NCBI GenBank assembly: GCA_023412745.1
Contig: JAEZBZ010000324.1
Span: 1 to 5,033 of the forward strand
Direction of reading: 5' to 3'
Source of the DNA: Pseudomonadota bacterium
GTDB taxonomy: Bacteria; Pseudomonadota; Alphaproteobacteria; Rhizobiales; Hyphomicrobiaceae
Length of the DNA stretch: 5,033 nucleotides
The notes below the pieces were generated by a model. That model searched no databases and had not been told where the DNA came from. It saw only the letters and a program-made list of their open reading frames with translations. The number at the start of each line of letters is the position of its first letter. The first letter of the stretch is position 1. The position numbers and the translations under genes were made by a program. Of this stretch, positions 1-5,033 are shown in pieces.

Positions 1-734
1 TCGTCGAGATCGGCCGTGGCGTCGATAATCACCGGCACGTTGCCGAGCCCGACACCCAGCGCCGGTTTGCCGGACTTATAGGACTGCCGCACGTTCACCT
101 GACTGCCGGTGCATACGACGAGATCCGACAGCTCCATCAACCGCGTCGTCGCATCGCGCGTCACCGGATGCGGCAGGATCTGCACCAGATCCTCCGGCAG
201 GCCGATTTTCTTCAGCTCTGCCCGCATGCCATCGACGGTCGGCGAAGACGCGGCCCAGGCAGTCGGCGGCGGCGCGATGATGATCGCATTGCCACCCTTC
301 AGCGCCATCATGGCCTTGTTGACCGGCGTCGCCGACGGATTGGTCGACGGCGTGATGGCCGCCACGACGCCGACCGGCTTGGCGTACTTGACGAGCCCCT
401 TCTCCGGGATCTCCTCAATGATGCCGGTCGACTTGGCCCGCAGCAGATCGCGCAGCGTTCCGAAGGTCTTGCGCGTGTTCTTGATGACCTTGCTTTCGAC
501 CTCGCCGATGCCGGTGACTTCGACAGCAATCTCGGCCAGCCGCCGCGCGTTGTCCGGCTTGTAGAGCGACCAGGCGAGCGCGATCACCGCCTCGTCTATA
601 CGGGCTTGACCGCCATGCGCGATCTCATGGGCGTAGGTCGCCATGGCAGCGCGGGCGCGCGCAATCAGCGCGGGCACCGGATCTTCACCGCCGGTGGCGG
701 CAGTCTTGTTTCTAGCGGGCGTATCCTGCATCAT
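1..734 (-). CDS. sauS: CoA-acylating aldehyde dehydrogenase, probable sulfoacetaldehyde dehydrogenase (acylating), N-terminal part
   Basis: Partial gene: 244 codons from the start at 734, then cut by the left edge. The family is usually somewhat under 500 residues, so about half is visible. It resembles the acylating aldehyde dehydrogenases (EutE/AdhE N-domain/SauS). Residues 120-133 read PVGVVAAITPSTNP, the NAD(P)-fold entry. Residues 149-157 read NAIIIAPPP, matching the family's NAIIFSPHP block. Residues 208-233 run from CTGSQ through SGKPALGVGLGNVP, the characteristic TG...SGKPA-GVG-GN stretch. The catalytic cysteine lies further on and is outside the window. SauS interconverts sulfoacetyl-CoA and sulfoacetaldehyde with NADP(H) in the cytoplasm. 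That specificity is inferred from the neighbouring xsc; sequence alone would also allow another acyl-CoA reductase. Tandem ATGs at 734 and 731 follow GAGAGAG, and 731 has the better spacing. An in-frame ATG further upstream lies beyond the operator and is unlikely. The gene is divergent from the IclR regulator. Confidence 0.8.
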   Translation of the reverse strand, partial: MMQDTPARNKTAATGGEDPVPALIARARAAMATYAHEIAHGGQARIDEAVIALAWSLYKPDNARRLAEIAVEVTGIGEVESKVIKNTRKTFGTLRDLLRAKSTGIIEEIPEKGLVKYAKPVGVVAAITPSTNPSATPVNKAMMALKGGNAIIIAPPPTAWAASSPTVDGMRAELKKIGLPEDLVQILPHPVTRDATTRLMELSDLVVCTGSQVNVRQSYKSGKPALGVGLGNVPVIIDATADLD

Positions 735-749
735 GCGCTCTCTCGTTAT

Positions 750-772
750 AAACGGGACGCTATGTCCCATTT
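750..772 (-). promoter_or_regulatory. Palindromic operator candidate upstream of the acylating dehydrogenase
   Basis: AAACGGGAC, five spacer bases (GCTAT), then GTCCCATTT: a 9-base inverted repeat with 8 of 9 pairs matching. It ends 16 bases before the first ATG of the dehydrogenase, inside the 163-base gap to the divergent IclR gene. IclR-type regulators commonly bind short palindromes of this kind near their own and their target promoters. The same motif in the same orientation recurs before xsc (1798-1818): AATGRGACA-N4-GTCYYG is shared, with 12 of 19 bases identical and six of the seven differences transitions. The site is placed to repress or activate the dehydrogenase and possibly the regulator too. 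Binding by the IclR protein is inferred. Confidence 0.6.
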
Positions 773-819
773 TGCATGGCGCGTTGGAACAGGTCAACCG
801 TTCCTTTCCAAACTGCCGA

Positions 820-840
820 TAACGCACTAGACCAGCGTTA
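820..840. repeat. Perfect inverted repeat TAACGC-N9-GCGTTA in the divergent intergenic region
   Basis: TAACGC at 820-825 and GCGTTA at 835-840 form a perfect 6-base inverted repeat with a 9-base spacer, 58 bases upstream of the IclR start at 898. A weaker GGAAC-N9-GTTCC pair (786-790 and 800-804) with the same spacing lies just before it. Either could be a second regulator site or part of the iclR promoter. Neither resembles the GGGAC palindrome, and chance is possible in a region of this size. Confidence 0.3.
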
Positions 841-897
841 CTCCCGCTTCATCGTGGCACGGCTGTTTCGCCCGAAAACCGAGATCCGCCGATACGC

Positions 898-1758
898 ATG
901 TCGCGGAGCATGGAAACAGCCAATGGAGTGCCCGACCGAATGCGTGCGCGCGAAGCAACCCAGGAACGCGGATCGGCCCTGGAAAAGGCCCTCGCCGTCC
1001 TCGAAGCGCTGACGGCGCAGGCGCAGCCGATCGGCCTTCCCGATCTCAGCCAGCGGCTCGGGCTGCCGCGCCAGACGGTGCATCGCATTCTGGTGCAGCT
1101 TGAAACCGCTGGCCTCATCGTGCGCGACCCCTCGCGGGATCGCTTCTCCGTCGGGCCGCGGCTGTCCAGCCTGGCGCTCGCCGCGCTGCAGACGCAGAAC
1201 CAGTCGGCGCCGACGCGCGCCATCCTGCAGGCGCTGGTCTCCGAGATCGAGGAGACCTGCAACATCGGCGTCCTCGACGGCGCGCAGTTCGTCTATCTGG
1301 AGCGCGTCGAGTGCCACTGGTCGCTGCGCGTGCATCTGGTCGCGGGCAGCCGCGTACCGGCGCACTGCACCTCCGGCGGCAAAGTCATGCTGGCGTATCT
1401 GGACGAGCGCGTGCGCGCGTCCATGTTCCGCAACGTCAAGCTCAAGGCCTACACCGATCACACCCTAACCAGGATCGCCGACCTCGAACGCGACCTGGAG
1501 GAAACCCGCGCCCGTGGCTACGCTGTCAACAACCAAGAATTCACCGTGGGCGTCATCGGCGCCGCGGTGCCCGTGCTGAACAAGGATGGCCGCATGCTGG
1601 CCGCGCTCGCCGTGCATGGCCCGTCGCCACGCCTGACACTGGAGCGCGCGACCGCCCTGGTTCCTAAACTGCGGCAGGCGGCCACCATTCTGGCCCGCGC
1701 GTGGGAGGCAATACCTGGCGCCACAGACGACGAAACGATCGCGCGCCCACGCACCTGA
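898..1758 (+). CDS. IclR-family transcriptional regulator
   Basis: A 286-residue cytoplasmic DNA-binding regulator of usual IclR size. Residues about 24-86 form the winged helix-turn-helix: SALEKALAVLEAL begins helix 1, IGLPDLSQRLGLPRQTVHRI is the HTH, and LETAGLIVRD leads into the wing. Residues about 100-272 are the IclR effector-binding domain, with landmarks FVYLERVE (131-138), PAHCTSGGKVMLAYL (154-168), ARGYAVNNQEFTVGVIGAA (205-223) and VLNKDGRMLAALAVHGPS (226-243). The start is uncertain. ATG 898 has no clear Shine-Dalgarno sequence. ATG 940 (residue 15) has GGAG at 925-928, 11 bases upstream, and still leaves about ten residues before the HTH. The gene lies between a divergent acylating dehydrogenase and, 108 bases downstream on the same strand, xsc, which suggests local control of C2-sulfonate catabolism. 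The effector is unknown; sulfoacetate, isethionate or a CoA intermediate would fit. Family assignment is firm; the target genes are inferred. Confidence 0.9.
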   Translation: MSRSMETANGVPDRMRAREATQERGSALEKALAVLEALTAQAQPIGLPDLSQRLGLPRQTVHRILVQLETAGLIVRDPSRDRFSVGPRLSSLALAALQTQNQSAPTRAILQALVSEIEETCNIGVLDGAQFVYLERVECHWSLRVHLVAGSRVPAHCTSGGKVMLAYLDERVRASMFRNVKLKAYTDHTLTRIADLERDLEETRARGYAVNNQEFTVGVIGAAVPVLNKDGRMLAALAVHGPSPRLTLERATALVPKLRQAATILARAWEAIPGATDDETIARPRT

Positions 1759-1797
1759 AGGCGACCGATTGACTTCAGACGTCGTCGCATGCCACTG

Positions 1798-1818
1798 AAT
1801 GAGACACGTTGTCTTGAA
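1798..1818 (+). promoter_or_regulatory. Second copy of the operator candidate, upstream of xsc
   Basis: AATGAGACA at 1798-1806, four bases, then GTCTTG at 1811-1816. The core is a perfect palindrome, AGACA-CGT-TGTCT (1802-1814). It matches the minus-strand reading of the 750-772 site under AATGRGACA-N4-GTCYYG and ends 48 bases before the xsc ATG. Both copies are followed closely by ATAACGAGA or AATAACGAGA. The presence of a separate site before xsc implies that xsc has its own regulated promoter and is not merely read through from iclR. Function is inferred from the repeat. Confidence 0.5.
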
Positions 1819-1866
1819 TAACGAGACGGCAGCGGCAGCGAAATCCGCGTTTGCGAGGAGACATCC

Positions 1867-3621
1867 ATGACCAGAATGACCCCGAGCGAGGCCTTCGTCG
1901 AAACCCTGGTTGCCAATGGCGTTACAAACGTCTTCGGCATCGTCGGGTCCGCGTTCATGGACGCGCTGGATCTGTTCCCGACCGCCGGCATCCGCTTCAT
2001 CCCGACGGTCCACGAACAGGGCGCCGGCCACATGGCCGACGGCTACAGCCGCGTCTCCGGCCGCCACGGCGTCTGCATCGCGCAGAACGGCCCCGGCATC
2101 ACTAACTTCGTCACTTCCACCGCTGCCGCCTACTGGGCGCACTCGCCGGTCGTGGTGATCACGCCGGAAACCGGATCGGGTACCATTGGCCTCGGGGGCT
2201 TCCAGGAAACCGAGCAGCTTCCGATCTTCTCCAAGATCACCAAGTATCAGGCGCATGTGGCGCGTCAGGAGCGCATGGCGGAACTGACCGCCCGCTGCTT
2301 CGACATGGCGATGAGCGAGCGCGGGCCGGCGCAGCTCAACATCCCGCGCGACATCTTCTACGGCGAGGCTGACTACACCATCCTGCAGCCGAAGAAGATC
2401 GCGCGCGGCCCCGGCGACGACGAAGCACTCGATGAAGCTGCCGCCCTTCTCGCCAATGCCAAGTTCCCCGTCATGGTGGCTGGCGGTGGCGTCATCTTCT
2501 CCGGCGGCACAGACGAGGCCAAGGCGCTGGCGGAATACCTGCAGATGCCGGTGGTCAACAGCTACCTGCACAACGACAGCTTCCCGGCCGACCATCCGCT
2601 GTGGTGCGGGCCGCTCGGCTACCAGGGCTCGAAGGCCGGCATGAAGATCATCGCCGAGGCCGACGTGGTGCTTGCGCTCGGCACGCGCCTCGGGCCGTTC
2701 GGCACGCTGCCGCAGCACGGCCTCGACTACTGGCCGAAGAACGCCAAGATCATCCAGGTCGATACCGATCACCGTATGCTCGGCCTCGTGAAGCAGATCT
2801 CGGTCGGCGTCGTCGGCGATGCCAAGGCCGCGGCCAAGTCGCTGCATCACCGCCTCGCCAATCGCGATCCGGTCGCGCGCAAGAATGCGGCCGAGCGCAT
2901 GAAGAAGATCAAGTCGGAGAAGGACGCCTGGGAGGCCGAGCTCACCGAATGGAAGCACGAGCGCGATCCTTGGAGCGTCGAAGTCTCCAAGAACTCCAAG
3001 AACATGCATCCGCGCCAGATGCTACGCGAACTCGAGAAGGCCATGCCGAAGAACGCCATGGTCTCGACCGACATCGGCAACATCAGCTCGGTGTCGAACA
3101 GCTACCTGCGCTTCAACCAGTCGCCGAGCATGTTTGCAGCCATGAGCTTTGGCAATTGCGGCTACGCGCTGCCGACCATCATCGGCACCAAGGTTGCCGA
3201 GCCGAAGCGCCCGGCTGTCGCTTATGTCGGCGACGGCGCCTGGGGCATGAGTTTCGGCGAGATCCTCACCTGCGTCCGCGAGGACATTCCCGTCACCGCC
3301 GTGGTCTTCCATAACGAGCAGTGGGGCGCGGAGAAGAAAAACCAGGTCGACTTCTACGACAACCGCTTCGAAGGCGTGAACCTGAAGAACCCGTGCTGGG
3401 CCGATGTTGCCAAGTCACTCGGCGCCGAAGCCGTCACCGTGCGCGATCTGGGCGGCGTTGGCGAAGCGCTCGACAAGGCCGTCGATGCGCAGATGAAACA
3501 CGGCAAGACCACCGTCATCGAGATGATGGTGACGCAGGAACTGGGCGATCCATTCCGCCGCGATGCCCTCAAGAAGCCGAAGCGGATGCTCGACAAGTAC
3601 AAGCACACCAACGTCGACTGA
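1867..3621 (+). CDS. xsc: Sulfoacetaldehyde acetyltransferase (Xsc), ThDP-dependent
   Basis: Xsc (EC 2.3.3.15) desulfonates sulfoacetaldehyde with phosphate, giving acetyl phosphate and sulfite. It is the convergence point of taurine, isethionate and sulfoacetate catabolism. The 584 residues match the family length. Domains follow the ThDP-enzyme order. The N-terminal pyrimidine-binding domain (about 1-170) has the activating glutamate E50 in HEQGAGHMADGYSR. The central domain spans about 185-335 (VMVAGGGVIFSGG). The C-terminal PP-binding domain (about 380-560) has the Mg-ThDP motif GDG at 455-457, closing with N483 in FHNEQWG. The block ETGSGTIGLGGFQETEQLP is typical of Xsc, not of acetolactate synthase. 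The start is supported by GAGGAG at 1855-1860, six bases before ATG. An operator candidate lies upstream. No phosphotransacetylase gene follows within the window, so acetyl phosphate must be handled by an enzyme encoded elsewhere. No key residue appears missing. Confidence 0.96.
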   Translation: MTRMTPSEAFVETLVANGVTNVFGIVGSAFMDALDLFPTAGIRFIPTVHEQGAGHMADGYSRVSGRHGVCIAQNGPGITNFVTSTAAAYWAHSPVVVITPETGSGTIGLGGFQETEQLPIFSKITKYQAHVARQERMAELTARCFDMAMSERGPAQLNIPRDIFYGEADYTILQPKKIARGPGDDEALDEAAALLANAKFPVMVAGGGVIFSGGTDEAKALAEYLQMPVVNSYLHNDSFPADHPLWCGPLGYQGSKAGMKIIAEADVVLALGTRLGPFGTLPQHGLDYWPKNAKIIQVDTDHRMLGLVKQISVGVVGDAKAAAKSLHHRLANRDPVARKNAAERMKKIKSEKDAWEAELTEWKHERDPWSVEVSKNSKNMHPRQMLRELEKAMPKNAMVSTDIGNISSVSNSYLRFNQSPSMFAAMSFGNCGYALPTIIGTKVAEPKRPAVAYVGDGAWGMSFGEILTCVREDIPVTAVVFHNEQWGAEKKNQVDFYDNRFEGVNLKNPCWADVAKSLGAEAVTVRDLGGVGEALDKAVDAQMKHGKTTVIEMMVTQELGDPFRRDALKKPKRMLDKYKHTNVD

Positions 3622-3660
3622 CGCCCGGGCCACGTTCCGACTTCGCCTCACGTGCCAAAA

Positions 3661-3692
3661 CTTCCGCTGCGCTCGACCAGCGCATGCGGAGG
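3661..3692 (+). terminator. Strong hairpin after xsc, candidate terminator or 3' stabiliser
   Basis: CTTCCGCTGCGCT (3661-3673), loop CGACC, then AGCGCA, one bulged T, and GCGGAGG (3679-3692). This gives about 13 pairs, including one T-G wobble, with a single bulge. It begins 40 bases after the xsc stop. No T-run follows, so it is not a canonical intrinsic terminator. It may be a Rho-associated 3' end or an RNA-stabilising stem. Confidence 0.4.
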
Positions 3693-4006
3693 CCTGGAAA
3701 CGCATCTTTGCACACGGCGATGCCTGGCGGTGGAACCCGCTAGCCGCATAGATCAGGCCGACGCATACCCATGAAGTGCGCCGGTTGGCCGCCCCGCATC
3801 GCCCCCCGGCACGCCACCAGTCACGAGCAGCGCCGCCTACCCGCACCACCGGCGAGATCAAATGGCGCGGTGGCCACCAACGGCGCCCCAGCGTGGCCCG
3901 CGCGGCGGCGTGCCCGCGCACCGAAACACGTCCGTTGCCTCGGTGTAGGGCGCACCGTACAGCTAGCCCCGCCCCTTGCCACCGTGAATAGGGCATCGAG
4001 GACGAG

Positions 4007-4027
4007 ACTGGAAGATTTCAATCCAGT
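4007..4027 (-). terminator. Hairpin just past the stop of the small secreted protein gene
   Basis: ACTGGA (4007-4012) and TCCAGT (4022-4027) form a perfect 6-base stem with a 9-base loop, located 10-30 bases beyond the minus-strand stop codon at 4038-4040. A second, overlapping CCAG/CTGG stem lies at about 4023-4036. There is no T-tract on either strand, so this is only a weak terminator candidate. Confidence 0.25.
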
Positions 4028-4037
4028 TCGGGCTGGC

Positions 4038-4328
4038 TTAGTACAGAACGAGCATGCGGCCGGCGGCGCTGCCGTAATAGCCCGGAGCTGCGTAGTACAT
4101 CGGCGGCGGCACATAAACCGCGATCGGCTGCGGCACGACCCAAACCTGCGGCCGCACCACATAGACCGGCGCCGGGCGATAGTAAGCCCGCGGCCGTGGC
4201 TTGTGATACGAATAGCTCGGCTTTGGCTTGTAGTGGCGCTTCAGCCTGCAGTCCCGCCCCGCCGACGCGTCCGCGACACCCACAACTGTGAAGCTCAGGG
4301 CAGCCAGCCCCACCAACAGTTTACGCAT
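4038..4328 (-). CDS. Small secreted Tyr/Pro-rich protein of unknown function
   Basis: The protein has 96 residues. I chose the ATG at 4328 over the upstream in-frame ATG at 4379 because it has GGAGA seven bases upstream and because the protein then begins with a classic signal peptide: MRKLL, a hydrophobic core LVGLAALSFTVVGVA, and an ASA cleavage site (residues 21-23). The mature chain would be 73 residues with about 12 Tyr and 13 Pro, in KPKPSYSYHKPRPRAYY-like basic segments followed by VPPPMYYAAPGYYG and a C-terminal Tyr. It has one Cys (residue 27), which is not in a lipobox, so it is not a lipoprotein. The chain is low-complexity with no enzyme motif. Export to the periplasm or surface is well supported; the role is unknown. 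Similar small Tyr/Pro-rich secreted proteins are common in Hyphomicrobiales (general knowledge, not checked). It has no evident link to the sulfonate genes. Confidence 0.7.
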   Translation of the reverse strand: MRKLLVGLAALSFTVVGVADASAGRDCRLKRHYKPKPSYSYHKPRPRAYYRPAPVYVVRPQVWVVPQPIAVYVPPPMYYAAPGYYGSAAGRMLVLY

Positions 4329-4696
4329 AACCAATCTCCGCTCCCCGACCCCATGAAACGTGATGGGCCGCGGCTTCAATCAGCCACCCGAACACCGAAT
4401 AATCCGTTGACGGGACAGCGCATGTTGTAAGGGATCGCGGCGTGGGGTTAATGGCTGGCTGGTTCGCTTTTCATCACGGGACAAAGGTGCCTGCAACCTG
4501 GGCCGTCCCCGAATGGCACCCTGACCCAGCGGTCGGTCGCATCTGGCGCGCGGCAGTCCGCGCCGCCTTACCCCGTTTCGCAGCCCCAACCGCCACGGAC
4601 AGCCAAATCAGCGGCTGCGTCCAGATTGCCGCGGGCAGGCGCTGATTAAAGGTTTACCGAGTCGGAAGGCCATGCTAAGGCCCTCATCCGCCTGCA
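4329..4696. other. Non-coding interval between the small secreted protein gene and tRNA-Ser
   Basis: These 368 bases should hold the promoter of the minus-strand small gene and that of the tRNA. One short perfect inverted repeat, CCCAT-N8-ATGGG (4350-4354 and 4363-4367), lies 22-39 bases upstream of the small gene and could be a regulatory site. Short open frames on both strands lack ribosome binding sites and protein-like composition. Nothing else is recognisable. Confidence 0.45.
4653..4680 (+). promoter_or_regulatory. Possible promoter of the tRNA-Ser gene
   Basis: TTTACC (4653-4658) is a fair -35 and CTAAGG (4675-4680) a weak -10, with a 16-base spacer, ending 16 bases before the tRNA. 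The GC-rich sequence GGCCCTC after the -10 resembles the discriminators of stably transcribed RNA genes. This rests on position and a loose match only. Confidence 0.25.
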
Positions 4697-4788
4697 GGAG
4701 ACGTGGCCGAGTGGCTGAAGGCAACGGTTTGCTAAATCGTCATACGTGGAAACATGTATCGGGGGTTCGAATCCCCCCGTCTCCGCCA
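4697..4788 (+). tRNA. tRNA-Ser(GCU)
   Basis: This is a complete class II tRNA with encoded CCA. The acceptor stem GGAGACG (4697-4703) pairs with CGTCTCC (4778-4784), followed by discriminator G and CCA (4786-4788). The D arm includes GCCGAGTGGCTGAAGGC. The anticodon stem ACGGT/ATCGT encloses loop TTGCTAA, giving anticodon GCT, which reads AGC/AGU serine codons. The long variable arm pairs ATACGTG with CATGTAT around a GAAA loop, as expected for tRNA-Ser. The T arm is GGGGG-TTCGAAT-CCCCC. All elements are intact and consistent with a functional gene. Confidence 0.97.
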
Positions 4789-4803
4789 GTCGATCCAGGT
4801 AAC

Positions 4804-4831
4804 GCTCTGAAATTCTGATGTTTTGCAGAGC
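4804..4831 (+). terminator. Inverted repeat after tRNA-Ser, weak terminator candidate
   Basis: GCTCTG (4804-4809) and CAGAGC (4826-4831) form a perfect 6-base stem with a 16-base loop, starting 16 bases after the tRNA CCA. The loop contains TTTT, but no T-run follows the stem. It could contribute to 3' end formation of the tRNA transcript; support is weak. Confidence 0.25.
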
Positions 4832-4925
4832 TTAGCGAGTCCACTTCCCCCACAATTTCCCCCATTGCGTTCGGGAAAACCGTGGAAGGTGGCAGAACAC
4901 GTCTGCCGCATGGATGGATCTGCCG

Positions 4926-5033
4926 TCAGGTAGCCTGCGCGTAGATAGATCTAACTACTGAAAGTTCACTCGGCGCAATTTTGGTGTAGCCCAGCATATC
5001 CATCGCCAAAATCAGCAATATGAACAGCGCGAG
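4926..5033 (-). CDS. C-terminal end of an unidentified gene with a hydrophobic segment (partial)
   Basis: The minus-strand frame is open from the right edge to a TGA at 4926-4928 and gives 35 residues. It starts with a strongly hydrophobic stretch, LALFILLILAMDMLGYT, followed by a more polar tail ending IYAQAT. This looks like the last transmembrane helix of a membrane protein, or a hydrophobic helix near a C-terminus. The 5' part is outside the window, so no family can be assigned. It runs toward the tRNA gene. The residue pattern is protein-like and unlike the Arg/Pro-rich shadow frames nearby, but the fragment is short. Confidence 0.5.
   Translation of the reverse strand, partial: LALFILLILAMDMLGYTKIAPSELSVVRSIYAQAT

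Larger units (their letters stand above)
3622..4037. other. Gene-free interval downstream of xsc
   Basis: This 416-base, very GC-rich stretch separates xsc from the convergent minus-strand small gene. Open frames here are short, lack convincing ribosome binding sites and give Arg/Pro/Ala-rich translations typical of GC-rich non-coding DNA. It holds a strong hairpin (3661-3692), a 10-base palindrome GGTGGCCACC (3869-3878), a CCACCG/CGGTGG inverted repeat (3846-3873) and a hairpin near the right end (4007-4027). I see no recognisable gene remnant. Confidence 0.5.

Noticed and set aside
745..750. TATAAC on the minus strand as a -10 box for the dehydrogenase
   Set aside because: It sits only about 10 bases before the ATG, would leave almost no leader for the visible Shine-Dalgarno sequence, and has no good -35.
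168..830. A 220-codon plus-strand frame opposite the acylating dehydrogenase
   Set aside because: The minus-strand translation matches a known enzyme family block by block; the plus-strand product is Arg-rich with no family features.
838..1461. A 207-codon minus-strand frame opposite the IclR gene
   Set aside because: It is a shadow of a confident IclR-family gene and has no recognisable motifs.
1769..1800. TTGACT at 1769-1774 as a -35 element for xsc
   Set aside because: No acceptable -10 hexamer lies 16-18 bases downstream, so no promoter is called.
1465..3009. A 514-codon open frame on the minus strand, antisense to the end of iclR and much of xsc
   Set aside because: It lies opposite two well-supported genes. 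Its translation is His/Arg/Asp/Gly-rich without domains, and long antisense frames are expected opposite GC-rich coding sequence.
3415..3996. A 193-codon minus-strand frame spanning the xsc end and the downstream gap
   Set aside because: It overlaps the xsc 3' end by about 200 bases, has no ribosome binding site and low-complexity Arg/Ala/Gly content.
4007..4030. GATTTCAATCC-like string resembling the end of some CRISPR repeats
   Set aside because: It occurs once, with no spaced repeats on either side; it is better described as a simple inverted repeat.
3771..4430. A 219-codon plus-strand frame across the small secreted protein gene
   Set aside because: The opposite strand has a signal peptide and a ribosome binding site; this frame gives an Arg/Pro/His-rich product without structure.
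4380..4645. Short frames on both strands between the small secreted protein gene and the tRNA
   Set aside because: No ribosome binding sites, biased composition and mutual overlap; probably non-coding.

Overview
The window looks like chromosomal DNA from a GC-rich alphaproteobacterium, probably Hyphomicrobiales (Bradyrhizobium/Xanthobacteraceae-like). This is inferred from codon usage, family resemblance, the CCA-encoding tRNA gene and the small Tyr/Pro-rich secreted protein. No taxonomic marker gene is present.

Bases 1-3621 hold an organosulfonate (C2-sulfonate) module. On the minus strand, running off the left edge, is the N-terminal half of a CoA-acylating aldehyde dehydrogenase, most likely sulfoacetaldehyde dehydrogenase (SauS-like). 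Divergent from it, on the plus strand, come an IclR-family regulator (898-1758) and then sulfoacetaldehyde acetyltransferase, xsc (1867-3621). The simplest reading is that SauS makes sulfoacetaldehyde from sulfoacetyl-CoA, and Xsc then cleaves it with phosphate to acetyl phosphate and sulfite, under control of the IclR protein. The CoA ligase, the transporter, the sulfite-handling genes and phosphotransacetylase are not in the window.

The best non-coding signal is a palindromic element of form AATGRGACA-N4-GTCYYG. It occurs once upstream of the dehydrogenase (750-772) and once upstream of xsc (1798-1818), in the same orientation relative to each gene. It is a good candidate for the operator of the local IclR regulator and would tie the two enzymes into one regulon.

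Bases 3622-4037 hold no convincing gene, but a strong bulged hairpin lies about 40 bases after the xsc stop. On the minus strand at 4038-4328 is a 96-residue secreted Tyr/Pro-rich protein of unknown function. Bases 4329-4696 are non-coding upstream sequence, followed by a complete tRNA-Ser(GCU) at 4697-4788. The right edge carries the last 35 codons of an unidentified minus-strand gene with a hydrophobic segment.

I do not see a novel multi-gene system. The module is of a known type, and the points worth following are its regulatory architecture and its apparently incomplete local gene set.
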